Part shown: positions 9,874-19,855 of the stretch, in pieces
Position numbering within the stretch: the stretch's first letter is position 1
How the letters are laid out: each line of letters opens with the position of its first letter
Assembly: GCA_963807235.1 (NCBI GenBank)
Contig: CAWEBF010000004.1
Location: forward strand, 124,001-188,000
Length of the DNA stretch: 64,000 bases
Source: CAWEBF01 sp963807235
Lineage (GTDB): Bacteria > Acidobacteriota > Vicinamibacteria > Vicinamibacterales > UBA2999
Direction: 5' to 3'
The notes under the pieces: model-generated
Databases searched by the model: none
What the model was told of the DNA's origin: nothing
Seen by the model: the letters and a program-made list of their open reading frames with translations, nothing else
Program-made: the position numbers and the translations under genes

Positions 9874-9901
9874 GCCGGAGCGCTTCGCACGGCGCTCCGG
9901 C
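9874..9901. terminator. perfect 10-bp hairpin after the dienelactone hydrolase gene
   Basis: GCCGGAGCGC (9874-9883) pairs perfectly with GCGCTCCGGC (9892-9901) around an 8-base loop, 14 bases after the stop at 9859. No T-run follows, so it may act as a mRNA-end hairpin or with Rho. Its core GGAGCGC/GCGCTCC also forms the centre of the palindrome at 28744-28847. Confidence 0.6.
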
Positions 9902-9924
9902 AGCCTAGCCCTCGTGCCGTGAAG

Positions 9925-9930
9925 TAGAAT
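9925..9930 (+). promoter_or_regulatory. putative -10 element (TAGAAT) for a leaderless kinase transcript
   Basis: TAGAAT ends 10 bases before the ATG at 9941, the same placement and hexamer as at the TIR gene (1881-1886). No convincing -35 or Shine-Dalgarno is seen, consistent with a nearly leaderless mRNA. Confidence 0.35.
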
Positions 9931-9940
9931 CGCACCGGCG

Positions 9941-12186
9941 ATGGAGCCCGGGGCGCGGCTTGGCCGCTACACGATCCAGGGCCTCATCGGCCGCGGCGGC
10001 ATGGGCACGGTGTACCGCGCCACGGACCCGTCGCTCGGACGCGACGTCGCACTCAAGGTTCTGCCCGCGGAGGTGGCCGCCGATCCGGATCGCATCGAGC
10101 GGTTCCGGCGTGAGGCGCGCGCGCTCGCTGCGCTGAACCATCCGCACATCGTCACCATCTACTCCGTCGAGCAGGAGGGCGACACGCACTTCCTGACGAT
10201 GGAGCTGGTGTCGGGCAAGCCGCTCGACTCGCTGATTGGCGGGCGCGGCCTGCCGCTCGATCAGGTCACGCGCGTCGGAACAACCGTGGCCGGCGGCGCT
10301 GGCGGCGGCGCACGAGAAGGGCATCGTTCACCGCGACCTCAAGCCGGCGAACATCGTGGTGTCGGACAGCGGCCAGTCCAAGGTGCTCGACTTCGGCCTG
10401 TCGAAGGTTCATGAGGGCGCCGTGTCGTCCATCGAGGCGTCGATGACGCGGCTCGACACACAGGCCGGCGTGATCGTCGGGACACCGGCGTACATGTCGC
10501 CGGAGCAGATCGCGGGGCAGGCCGTCGATCAGCGCAGCGACATCTTCTCGCTCGGCGTCATCCTCTACGAGATGGTGACGGGCGTGCGGCCGTTCACCGG
10601 CCGTTCGACGATGGAGATGGCGTCCGCGGTCCTCCACGACACGCCCGCGCCGCCAAGCGCGCTCCGCGCCACCGTGCCGGCGGAACTGGCCGGAGTCATC
10701 GCCCGGTGTCTCGAAAAAAGCGCGTCGTCGCGGTTCTCCTCGATGATGGAGGTGCACCAGGCCCTCGAACGCGGGATTGCCCCGGCTCCGGCCGCCCAGC
10801 GGGCCATCGATCGCGGTGCTGCCGTTCACGAACCTCAGCGCCGATCCCGACAGCGAGTTCTTCGGCGACGGCCTTGCCGAGGAGATCCTGAACGCGCTGG
10901 CGCAAATCGACGGGCTGCGCGTGGCGGCACGGTCGTCGTCGTTCTCGTTCAAGGGCCGGCAGATCGACGTCGGCGAGATTGCCGCGAAGCTGCGCGTGGC
11001 CACCGTCCTCGACGGCAGCGTGCGCCGCGCCGGCAGCCGCGTCCGCGTGACGCTGCAGCTCATCGACGCGAAGAGCGGCTTCCAGTCGTGGTCCGAGCGC
11101 TACGACCGCGACATGGCCGACATCTTCGACGTGCAGGACGAGATCGCCCGCGCGGTGGCCGGCAAGCTGAAGGTAACGCTCGCCGGCGGCGCGTCACAGC
11201 GTCTCGCGAAGCAACTGACCACGAACGTCGAGGCCTACGAACTGTACCTGCGAGGGCGCGCGCTGATCACGAAGCGCGGCAAGCATGTGGTGCCCGGCAT
11301 GGAGTGCCTGAAACGCGCGGTCGAACTCGACCCCGCGTTTGCCGTGGCGTGGGCCGGACTCGCGGACGCGTACACCGTGCAGGGCTACTGGGGTATGTCG
11401 CCTCCCGGAGAGGTGATGCCCAAGGCGCTGACCGCCGCCCGCAGGGCGGTGGCGCTCGATCCGCAGCTCGGTGAAGGGCATTGCGCCCTCGGAGCCGCGT
11501 TGATGCTGTGGGAGCACGACTATGAGGGTGCGAAGCGGGCGTTTCAAAGGGGCCTCGAACTGAACCCTCAGCACATCCAGGGCCGGACCTGGTACGGCCT
11601 GTTCGTCCTGCAGTGGGTCGGTGGCCGGCTCCAGGAAGGCGTCGCCGAATTGCGGCGCGCCTACGACGACGATCCGCTATCCGCCTACGCGGCGACGATG
11701 CTGGGGTTCGGGCTCGCCACCGCCGGCGAAACCGAGGAGGGGCTGAAGTTCGCGCGTCTGGCGACCGAGCGCGATCCCGAGGCACTGGTCGGTCATTGGG
11801 TGCACGGCCTGGCGGCGCAACGGCACGGCGCGTTCGACGAGGCGATGGCAGCCTACGGGCGGGCTTGCGAGGTATCGAACCGTGCCGAATACCCTCTGGT
11901 GCAGATGACCGTTGCCTGCGCGGATTGCGGCAGGACGGCGGAGGCCCGCGCCCTGCACGACGAGCTGGTGTCGAGAAGAGCCAGGGGCTATGTCACTTAC
12001 GCGGGGCTGGCTCTGGTCTCCGCGGCCATCGGCGACATGGACGCCGCCATGGAATACGCACAGCAGTCGTGCGACGAGCGCGAGCCGGCGATGGTGATCT
12101 TCGCGCGGCTGTTTCCGAACATGCAGCGGCTGCGTGCGGATCCCCGGTTCGCGGACGTGCTGCGGCGGCTGGCGCTCCCGAACTGA
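9941..12186 (+). CDS. Ser/Thr protein kinase fused to TolB-like and TPR domains (frameshifted)
   Basis: A Hanks-type kinase occupies residues 1-260: G-R-G-G-M-G-T-V-Y, the ATP-binding Lys39 in V-A-L-K, H-R-D-L-K-P-A-N-I near 129, D-F-G-L near 151 and P-A-Y-M-S-P-E-Q. A TolB-N-like segment follows, P-S-I-A-V-L-P-F-x-N-L-S to V-L-D-G-S-V-R-R, and then about 350 residues of TPR repeats. No membrane helix is visible between the parts. Two breaks: near 10276-10290 (inside the catalytic loop region) and near 10797 (between kinase and TolB domain). Kinase-TolB-TPR fusions are common in Acidobacteria and are presumed to be signalling hubs; the targets are unknown. Confidence 0.8.
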
Positions 12187-12197
12187 CGGGGCGTCCC

Positions 12198-13827
12198 CTA
12201 GTTGGTCGCGGGCACTGGAATGCCCTTGGCGGCCATCAGCGATTCGATCAGCTTGGCGGTTTCCGGGTGGCCCTCGCCGGCGGCCTGGCGGACGCCCCTC
12301 ACCCCGACACCCTTGGCAAGATCCAGCGCCGTGCGGCCGACGACGTCCTTGGCCGTGAGGTCCGCGCCGTGCTCGACCAGGAACTTCACGAACGGGTTGA
12401 AGCCGCGCTGCGCGGCGCCGTGCAGCGCCGTCTGGTCCGGCACGGCGTTCGCGGTCGGCACCTGGCCGGGACGCGCGCGCAGGATGATGGCGTAGGACGC
12501 CGCCTGTGACGTGCCCTCCGGCACGGGGTTTCTCCGCTCGGACACCATCCGGGCGTTGATGTCGGCGCCGGCGTCGAGCAGCAGCTTCATCGTGGCGAGC
12601 ACGCCATCGTCGGTGCGGTTGCGGCCGCGCGTGACGCGGTCGCCGAACTCCACGCCCGCGGCCGCCATCAGCGGCGTCACGCCTTCCTTGCTCGGCAGGT
12701 CCACGAGGGCCTTGTGCTTGAGCAGCAGCTCGACGAACGGGGCGTCGCCCGCTCGTGCCGCCCGCAGCAACGGCGTGGCGCCCTGCGCCAGAATCGTGTC
12801 GCCGCCGCGGTCCTGCGGCACGTCGCGATACGGCGGCCGCCGCTTCAGCTGCAGGTTCGGGTTGGCGCCTTTCTCGAGCAGCAGTTTCGCGACGTCGAGC
12901 GCCGTCACCGAATCCTCGCTCGGCAGCACGGCCATCGCGCCGTTGCCCTTGACCGGGAGCGTCGAGACGTCGGCGGCCATGTAGAGCGGCGAGCGGCCGA
13001 AGAAGTCCCACTTGTCCACGTCCGCGCCGGCATTGATCAGCGCCGCGGCAACCTCGAAGTGCAGGTTCATCAGCGCCATGACCAGCGGCGTGATGCGCTC
13101 CGGGTCCTCGAGGTCGGGATCGGCGCCGGCCGCCGCGAGATGTTTCGCGCACTCGACGCAGCCCTCGCGCGCGGCGTACAGCAGCGGCGTGAAGCCGCCC
13201 CGGTTCAAGTCCTTGGGGCGCGGCTCGGTGATGACCTTGCGCTCCCATTGACGAATCACGCCTCGAGCGTTGAGGTCGGCGCCCTTCGATGCCAGAAACT
13301 TCACCATCTCGGGCTGGCTCTGCGCCGAGGCCCACATCAGCGCCGTCTGCTGGCCGAAGCTTTCCCTGGCGTTCACGTCCGCACCGGCTTCGACGAGCAG
13401 CCGTGCCGCGTCCACTTTGCCGCTGCGCGCGGCCGCCATCAGCGGCGTCTCGCCTTCGGGATTGGTGGTGTTGGCGTCGGCACCAGCCTTGAGCAAGGCG
13501 TCGAGGATCGGCGCCGAGCCGAGGATGGCAGCCTCGGTGATGGCCGTCGTGCCAAAGTGGTTCTTCGCCTTGACGTCGGCGCCGGCCTTGAGCAGCGCGC
13601 GCACCAGCTCCACGTCGTCGTTGGCCGCGGCCCACATCAGCGCCGTAGTGCCGTCGGGGCCCGGCGTGTTCGGATTCGCGCCCTTGGTCAGCATCGCCAA
13701 CGCGGCAGCGCGATCGCCGCGCTCGACCACGTCGAGAAGCGTGGACTCGGCCGCCGCCGCAATCGAAACCGCGACGGCAAACGCCGCCACGGAGGCGATC
13801 ACTTTCGACGCGCGCAGAGTGCGACAT
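12198..13827 (-). CDS. secreted ankyrin-repeat protein
   Basis: About 540 residues made of 10-12 ankyrin repeats (pattern G-x-T-A-L-M-W-A-A...A-x-x-L-L-x-A-G-A-D-x-N-A), after a signal peptide A-A-F-A-V-A-V-S-I-A-A-A-A. The coding frame runs from a GTG at 13802; an ATG at 13827, directly after the DUF1552 stop, is one frame off. Dropping one base in GTCGAAAGTG would join them and give a longer signal peptide, so I take 13827 as the probable start. Ankyrin repeats bind proteins; partners are likely among the exported neighbours. Paralogue at 25342-26905. The stop is 11 bases from the convergent kinase. Confidence 0.75.
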
Positions 13828-15116
13828 CTACACCTCGGAGAGGATGCCGCCGCTGTCGCCGATCTTCTCGCACCGGGATGTTGTTGCGGTCGAAGATCGT
13901 CACCAGCAGGTCGGCGAATCGCGAATCCTGCGGGTACTTGATGTGCTGGCCGCCCTTGATCTTCCCGTGCGCGTGCCCCAGCAGCGCCGCAGGCAGCGGG
14001 TCGTTGTTGTGCTTGTCGCTGTTGCTCATGTTGCTGCCGTAGACGATGGTGGAGTGATCCAGCACGCTGCCGCCCGCCTCCTGCGCCTTCGACAGCCGCT
14101 CCACGAACTTCGCGAACACCTCGGTGTGATAGCGCTGGATCTGCACCAGCTTCGCCATCTTGTCCGGGCTGTTGCCGTGGTGCGAGAGCGGGTGGAACGC
14201 CTCGGCGATGCCGAGGTTCGTGTAGGTCCGCATGCTCGCCTCGCGGTCCATCGAGAACGTGATGATCCGCGTGATGTCGGCCTGGAACGCCAGCGCCATC
14301 AGGTCGAACATCAGCTTGAAGTGCTCGGTGATGTCGTTGGGCACGCCCACCGGCGCATCCGGCACGTCCAGGTTCGAGTCGTCCTGCTTCGACGCCATCT
14401 GCACCCGTCGCTCGATCTCGCGCACCGAATCCAGGTAGTCGCTGACGATGGCGCGGTCGCGGACGCCGAGGTTGGTCTGCAGCCGCGCGGCCTGCCCCTT
14501 CACGCGATCCAGGATGCTGCCGGTTTCGGCGAGGATCGCTTCGCGTTCCTCGGCCGTGTCGCCCTGTCCGAACAGCTTCTGGAACACCGCGCGCGGGTTG
14601 CCCTCCTGCGGCAGCGACTGCGTGGGCGTGCGCCACGCCATGCGCGCGCCCACCTGCGAGGTCGTGAGCTCGAGCGACGGCAGCCGCGTGTCCTGGCCGA
14701 TGTGCTTCACGGCCAACTGGTCCGCGGTGATGCCCGCGTCGGGTTCGCCGACGCCGTGCTCCCACGGCTTCACGCAGCTGAGCCACGTCGACTCGATGTA
14801 GCCGTGCGGCTCCGGCGTCTCGCCTGGCTTGTTGCGCAGGCCCGACACGATGGTCATGTGCTGCGCGCAGCGGCTCGAGCGGTTTCAGGATCGCCGACAT
14901 GTCGTAGGTGGCGCCGGTCTGCGCCGGGGACCACTGGTCCATGATGGCGCCGTGCGGGAACCCGACAAACGCCAGTCGCGTCGGCGCCTTGCCAGCCGCC
15001 GTCTGCGCCCATGCCGTGCGAGCGGGGTTCATCGCATCCAGGAGCGGCAGCGCGATCGTGGCGCCAACGCCCTTCAACACCATGCGACGCGAGATGTGCT
15101 TTCGTGACAGGAACAT
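13828..15116 (-). CDS. DUF1552 protein, Tat-exported (frameshifted)
   Basis: Tat signal S-R-R-M-V-L-K-G-V-G-A-T followed by L-P-L-L-D-A-M. The body matches the intact paralogue at 28853-30196: F-P-H-G-A-I-M, T-L-P-S-L-E-L, G-S-I-L-D-R-V-K, E-R-R-V-Q, F-H-P-L-S-H-H-G and Y-G-S-N-M-S-N-S-D. Breaks lie near 14860 and near 13865; correcting the second gives a short tail ending at the TAG at 13828. DUF1552 proteins are always seen next to DUF1592 cytochrome-like proteins and resemble the sulfatase-like DUF1501 group, but their activity is undefined. The stop is immediately followed by the ATG of the ankyrin gene. Confidence 0.8.
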
Positions 15117-15133
15117 GTCGTCTCTCCGTCCTA

Positions 15134-15173
15134 CCCTTTAGCCTTAGCCTTTGGCCTTGAGCCTTAGCCTCGG
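15134..15173. repeat. degenerate heptanucleotide array between DUF1592 and DUF1552
   Basis: On the plus strand it reads as units of CCTTTAG, CCTTAG, CCTTTGG, CCTTGAG, CCTTAG and CCTCGG, so the period is mostly 7 with two 6-base units. It fills the space between the DUF1592 stop (15174) and the DUF1552 ATG (15116), ending 17 bases before that start codon, where a ribosome-binding site would lie. Confidence 0.7.
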
Positions 15174-17633
15174 CTAGTGACTCGCTACCGCCGCGATCTT
15201 CTCGCCCGCCGGCGCCGGTTTGGGCGCACGCCGCATTCTAAACTGTTCGCTCCGGACGACGCCCTGGACGATGGCCGTCAGCCGGTAGTCCGTAGCCGCC
15301 GCACTCCCGGACGATCCGTCGCACGGTCGGCATGTCCTTGTATCGAGTGTACGCCCGGTGGCATAGGCCAGGAGCCCCTGGGTGAAGGTCTGCACGAACT
15401 GCTCAGGACGGCGCAGCAGAGCTTGGCGCAGATCGTCCGGGCCGTTGATCGCCGTCCCGTCCGGCAGCGTGCCGGAGGCGTCGATGGCGGCGCCGGCGAA
15501 GCGATCGCGCTCCCGCCACTTGCCCGTCGCGTCGAAGTTCTCGAGCGCCAGCCCCAGCGGGTCCATCACCGCGTGGCACGACGCGCAGGTCGGATTCGCG
15601 CGGTGCTTCGCGATCATCTCGCGCACGGTCAAGCGCCCTGGTGGTGCCGATGTCCTTCTCGTCGAGCGTCGGCACGTTGGCCGGCGGGTTGGCTGGCGGC
15701 ACACCCTGGATGTGCTTGAGGATGAACGCGCCGCGCAGCACCGGCGACGTGCGGTTCGGATAGGCGGCGGCCATCAGCACGGCGCCCTTGCCCAGCAGGC
15801 CCCACCGCGCCGACTGCTGCAGCTCGACGCGGCGGAACCGGTTGCCCTTCACGTCGGTGATGCCGTAGTGCAGTGCTACGCGCTCGTTGAGATAGGTGTG
15901 GTTCGCCCTCAGCAGATCGACCACGCTGCGGTCCTCGCGGAAGATGCTGTCGGCGAAGAGCGCCAGCTCGGTGCGGAAGTCGTCGCGCGGATCCGCGCGG
16001 CCGGAGGCGTACGGCAGCACCGCCGGGTCGGGCACGATCTCGTCCAGGCGCTTCATGTCGAGCCATTGCGGCACGAAGTTATCGGCCAGCGTGATCGAGC
16101 GTGGATCCGCCAGCATCCGCTTGACCTGACGGTCGAGCACGGTGGGCTGGCTGAGCCTGCCGGCCGCGGCGAGCCGGAGCAGCTCCTCATCCGGGATGGT
16201 GTTCCACAGGAAGAAGGAGAGCTTCGACGCCAGCTCCAGGTCGGTGATGGCGTAGGTGGCGCCGGCGACGACGCTCGCCGGGACGCGCTCGCCGCGATAG
16301 AGGAAGAACGGGCTCGCGAGGATGCCGGTGACGGCGCCGCGCACGCCGCTCTCGAAGCCGCCGTCTTTCGTGCCTTCCTCGTAGTACTTGAACAGCTCGC
16401 TGGTGTCCTGGGCGGTCACGGGCCGCCGGTAGGCCCGCCGTGACAGCGACGCGATGATCGTCTGCGCGCACTTGCGCCTGCGCCGCGGCCGTCGCTCCGC
16501 TCGGCGGGTAGCAGCTGAAGATGCGGTCGCGGCTGGGCGTCGCACTGACGCCCTTGGCGTTGAACGGCCCGCGCACCTGGAACGAGTTGATGCGATACAT
16601 GCGGTCCTGGCCGCCGCCGGGCGCGAACATCTGCTGCACGTCGTCGGACTCGGCAAAGGTGCGGCGCCGGAACGCCACGCCGACCCGGTGCGGGCCGGCG
16701 GTGGTGGTGAAGCGGATGTTCTTCAGGCGGGCGTTCGGCTTGTCCAGGGCGCCGTTCTGCACCTGATCGTAGAGCTTCATGTCCTCTTCGCCGCCAATGA
16801 CGGTCTCGTAGACCACCTTACCGTCCAGGGTCACGACCAGCGGGTTCTCGAACTCCATCCCGCTGCCCCAGATATTCGTCACGATGTCGGCGATATCCAC
16901 CACGTATTCGCCATCCGAAGGCAGATCCACGTTGGCGAGGATGCCGCCGCGGGTGCCGAGCGGCAGGCCAGCCACGTGCGTCAGCTGCGTGCCGGAAGGC
17001 GCGCGGAACGTCCAGCCGCCGGGCCGGGCATCGGGCCGGCCAATCGCCTTCACGGCCACGGCGCGCGCCGCGATCACGTATTGCTCGATGAAGGACGGCG
17101 ACACCTGCAGGGCGCTGGCAATGTTGTCGAAGCCGTCGGCCACGTCGTCGGCCGGCAGCAGCTCGGCTGCGTCGACCTCGACGTTCAGGAGATCCCGGAC
17201 CGCGTTCGCGTACTCCTTCCGATTCAGCCGGTGCAGGCCGACCTGGTCGCGCAGGTAGGCGGGGCTGGCCGCGCGATCGAGCGAATCCTCGAGCCACACG
17301 ACCAGCGAGTCGACGGCGGCGGGCTCGGGCTGACGCGCGCCGGGCGGCGGCATCACGCGCCCGCGCAATTTCCGGATGGCCTTCTCGAACAGCTCCGGGC
17401 TCTGCGCGATGCTCTGCGCCGTCAGCCCGTCGAAGCTGACGCCGGCCATCTTCGCGCGATCGTTGTGACAGCCGGCGCAGTACCTGCTTGACCGTCGCGA
17501 GCTGCGCGTCGGCGGAAGAGGCCGCAACAGGGCGCGCCACAGGCGTCACCTGTTGCGCAGAGAACGTCAACGGCAGCGCCAGCACGAACATCGCAGCCAG
17601 CAGCAACACGACGGTGGATCGCCTTGAATTCAT
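15174..17633 (-). CDS. DUF1592-family cytochrome-like protein (heavily frameshifted)
   Basis: About 820 residues when read across frames. The signal peptide starts at 17633. The heme-like motif Y-C-A-G-C-H-N-D, K-L-R-G-R-V-M-P-P-P-G and R-L-N-R-K-E-Y (DUF1587) come first. A-Y-R-R-P-V-T (DUF1595), F-L-Y-R-G-E-R and L-E-L-A-S-K-L-S-F-F-L-W (DUF1592), H-Y-G-I-T-D-V and R-T-S-P-V-L-R-G (DUF1588) follow, and C-A-S-C-H-A-V-M-D-P-L-G (DUF1585) closes it. At least five breaks: near 17495, 16470, 15645 and a compensating pair around 15340 and 15295. The intact paralogue is at 30199-32601. It is the first gene of a DUF1592-DUF1552-ankyrin unit. Whether it is a live gene or a pseudogene depends on the accuracy of the sequence. 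Confidence 0.75.
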
Positions 17634-17649
17634 CGCGTTGGGCTCAATT

Positions 17650-17683
17650 CCTTTTGCCTTTTGCCCTTTGCCCTTTGCCTTTT
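17650..17683. repeat. heptanucleotide array upstream of DUF1592
   Basis: On the plus strand: CCTTTTG, CCTTTTG, CCCTTTG, CCCTTTG, CCTTTT. On the coding strand this is an A/G-rich (AAAGGGC)n tract ending 16 bases before the ATG at 17633, so it overlaps the Shine-Dalgarno position and also sits directly after the MBL stop at 17688. Confidence 0.75.
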
Positions 17684-17687
17684 CAGA

Positions 17688-18627
17688 TCAAGCGTCAGGC
17701 GAGAGATACCCCCACAGGCTCTCGAACGCGCGGCGCACGAACTCGTCGCCGTTCCCCATCGTCGCGTCGAACTCCTTGGTCGGCTTGGCCTCGACCGCTT
17801 CGGCCGGGCCGCGGCCCTTGTTCAGCATCTGCGCGAGGCGCTCATAGATCGTCGCATACATCGCGGTGTGGGTCTTCAGGTCCGCCAAGCTGAGCACTGG
17901 CCCGCGCGCCGGGACGATCCGGGTCTGTTCGTTGGCCATCGTCTGAAGCCGCTGATGGGCCCCGACAAGGCCGCCAATCCAGCCGCCGGTGATGTAGTCC
18001 ACCTGGGGCCAGCCCTGGCCGGACATCACGTCGCCCACGGCCAGCACGTTCCGCTCCGGGAAGTGCACGTACAGATCGCCGTCGGTGTGTCCCGAGTCCG
18101 GGAGGTAGCCGTACCGGATGGCTGGGTTGAGCTGGCCGGTCGTATAGAAGGTCTTGTTCGGCTGCGCGACCTTCGGCAGGCGCTTGAACGCGCCGTCCGT
18201 TCCACGGCCAGGTGACGTCCGTCGTCAGCCACAGGCGCGTGTTCTCGTGCGCGACGATCGTCTTGCCCGCCTTCCCCAGCAGCTCGTTCGAACCGGTGTG
18301 CTCGGGGTGCCAGTGCGTGTTGAAGATCGTCTGCACGGGCCCGGCGCCGGGCAGCGCCGCCACCGCCTTCATCAGCGCGTCGGTCGAGCCCGCCGAGACG
18401 CCGTCCACCAGCACCACGCCATCGGCGCCGACGTGCGCGATGACGTTCGTCTCTCCGGGGATCCGCAGGACGAACAGGTCGTCGGCCAGCCGCTCGGCGG
18501 CGGCGTTTGCAGGAGTGGCCTGAGCCGCAAGCCGTCGAATGGGCGAGCCCAGGACGAGGCCCGCAGCACCGCCAAGCGTGGCCTTGAGCAACTGCCGCCG
18601 TGTGTGACCGCCCGGGTGCACTGACAT
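17688..18627 (-). CDS. MBL-fold hydrolase, Tat-exported (frameshifted)
   Basis: Tat signal T-R-R-Q-L-L-K-A-T-L-G-G. The metal motif is N-T-H-W-H-P-E-H-T-G (H-x-H-x-E-H), followed by A-H-E-N-T-R-L-W, L-P-D-S-G-H-T-D-G-D and V-L-A-V-G-D-V, so the active site looks nearly complete. One break near 18197 (AACGGACGG) separates the N- and C-terminal halves. The ATG at 18627 is chosen over a GTG at 18639 because it directly opens the Tat signal. It probably hydrolyses an ester, lactone or thioester in the periplasm; such proteins are often annotated as quinoprotein-relay or beta-lactamase-like. Paralogue at 26895-27830. Confidence 0.8.
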
Positions 18628-18652
18628 GCCCTCGGACACCAGTTTAGACCAC

Positions 18653-19126
18653 CTAGACGTCCTTCTTTGGCCCTTCGAGCCTTCGCTCGATTGCGCCGAG
18701 AACGAACAGGATCAGCAGCGCGCAGACCACGCACAGCGCAGGCAGCCACAGCGGGCCGACGGCCGCCGCCACGCCGATCGACGCCGTCAGCCAGATGCCG
18801 GCCGCAGTGGTCAGCCCGTGGATTTCCTGGCGATCGGCGCGCTTGAGAATGGTGCCGGCCCCGATGAACCCGATGCCAGCGGCGATGCCCTGGATGATGC
18901 GGCTGGTGTCCCCTTGCGCAAGTCCAGCCTCGGCCGGTGCAAGCACGAACATCGCCGCTCCCAGCGCCACGATCATGTGCGTGCGCAGCCCGGCGGCCTT
19001 CCCCACCCGTTCACGCTCGGCCCCCACGAACCCGCCGAGCACGGCCGCGGCCACGAGACGCAGCGCGACGTCGGCCAGGTGCGCCAGGTCTGGCAGGCTC
19101 AGGGCGGCGTCGGCACCTGTCGGCAT
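18653..19126 (-). CDS. MgtC/SapB family membrane protein
   Basis: 157 residues with four hydrophobic helices. Diagnostic stretches are L-R-L-V-A-A-A-V-L-G-G-F-V-G-A-E-R-E, the A-G-L-R-T-H-M motif, G-I-G-F-I-G-A-G-T-I-L and L-T-T-A-A-G-I-W. MgtC family proteins are inner-membrane proteins linked to magnesium limitation and to inhibition of the F1Fo ATPase in pathogens; in environmental bacteria the role is open. The C-terminal cytoplasmic domain of classical MgtC is missing, leaving the short SapB form. The ATG at 19126 is 8 bases after the lipoprotein stop, so the two are coupled. Confidence 0.85.
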   Translation of the reverse strand: MPTGADAALSLPDLAHLADVALRLVAAAVLGGFVGAERERVGKAAGLRTHMIVALGAAMFVLAPAEAGLAQGDTSRIIQGIAAGIGFIGAGTILKRADRQEIHGLTTAAGIWLTASIGVAAAVGPLWLPALCVVCALLILFVLGAIERRLEGPKKDV

Positions 19127-19134
19127 CGCAGCGC

Positions 19135-19855
19135 TCAATCGATCGCGAAGCAGTAGAAGAGTCCCGCGCCGCCGGTGACGCGCAAGTCGTCCTGGCTGCA
19201 GCCGCGTGAGGGGTGCACCGAGTTCCAGGAGTTCACGCCGGCCGCCCGCGCCCTGGCGGTCGTGATGCCCCACCTGCGCGCGCCCGCTGCCGCTCGACGT
19301 CCAGTTACCGCACGTCAGGTCGTCTGTCCCGGAGAAGGCCGTGCCGTCCGGCCGCGATCCCGTGAGGATGTCGTGCTGGTTCGGCGAGTCGTCCACGCCA
19401 TTCACCTGGTCGAGCCGTTCGGTCACGGCCGTCTGCTTGCTGATGTCGGCCTTGCCAAGATGAAGGTCGCCTACGTCCGCCGCGATCAGCAGCCCCTCGG
19501 CGTTGTACCAGGGACCGGGGCCGATGCGGTCGCGCGCGTTCACGGCGGACTGGCCGTCGCGCGCCGACACACTCAGGTAGGCGCGCCAGGTGTGATCACC
19601 GGCGCCCTCGGCCTTGGCGAGCGCCTGGCAGTGCGCGTCTGCGCCGGCAAGGCCGCCGAGATCGCCCCCGCGGCCAACACCTCTGCTGGTCACGAAGAAG
19701 CGCGTCACCGACTTCGCGCCCCCCATCTCCAAAGACTTCGGCGCGGATTGCGGTTTCGCCGGCGCCGTCGCAGGCGTGTTGGTATCAGTGGCCTCGTCGC
19801 CCCCGCATGCGGCGACGAGCAGCGCAAGCCCCAGGATGCCGGCCAGGAATCGCAT
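19135..19855 (-). CDS. lipoprotein with a DUF1554/lectin-like domain (frameshifted)
   Basis: Lipobox L-L-V-A-A-C-G-G (Cys about residue 17) marks an exported lipoprotein. After a Pro/Ala linker, the domain from about residue 50 has F-F-V-T-S, D-A-H-C-Q-A-L-A, W-R-A-Y-L-S, G-P-G-P-W-Y-N and, near the end, G-C-S-Q-D-D-L and F-Y-C-F-A. This is a lectin- or endostatin-like Cys-paired fold also found in DUF1554 lipoproteins. One G too many near 19240 breaks the frame before the last 35 residues. The ATG overlaps the stop of the upstream regulator (TGATG), indicating translational coupling. Confidence 0.7.

Noticed and set aside
12198..15116. A 972-codon frame that would fuse DUF1552 to the ankyrin protein
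   Set aside because: The central part of DUF1552 is in another frame. Corrected, DUF1552 ends at 13828 and the ankyrin gene starts at 13827 with its own signal peptide.
15174..17633. Programmed ribosomal frameshifting
   Set aside because: The breaks have no common slippery heptamer or following pseudoknot, go in both directions and occur several times per gene.
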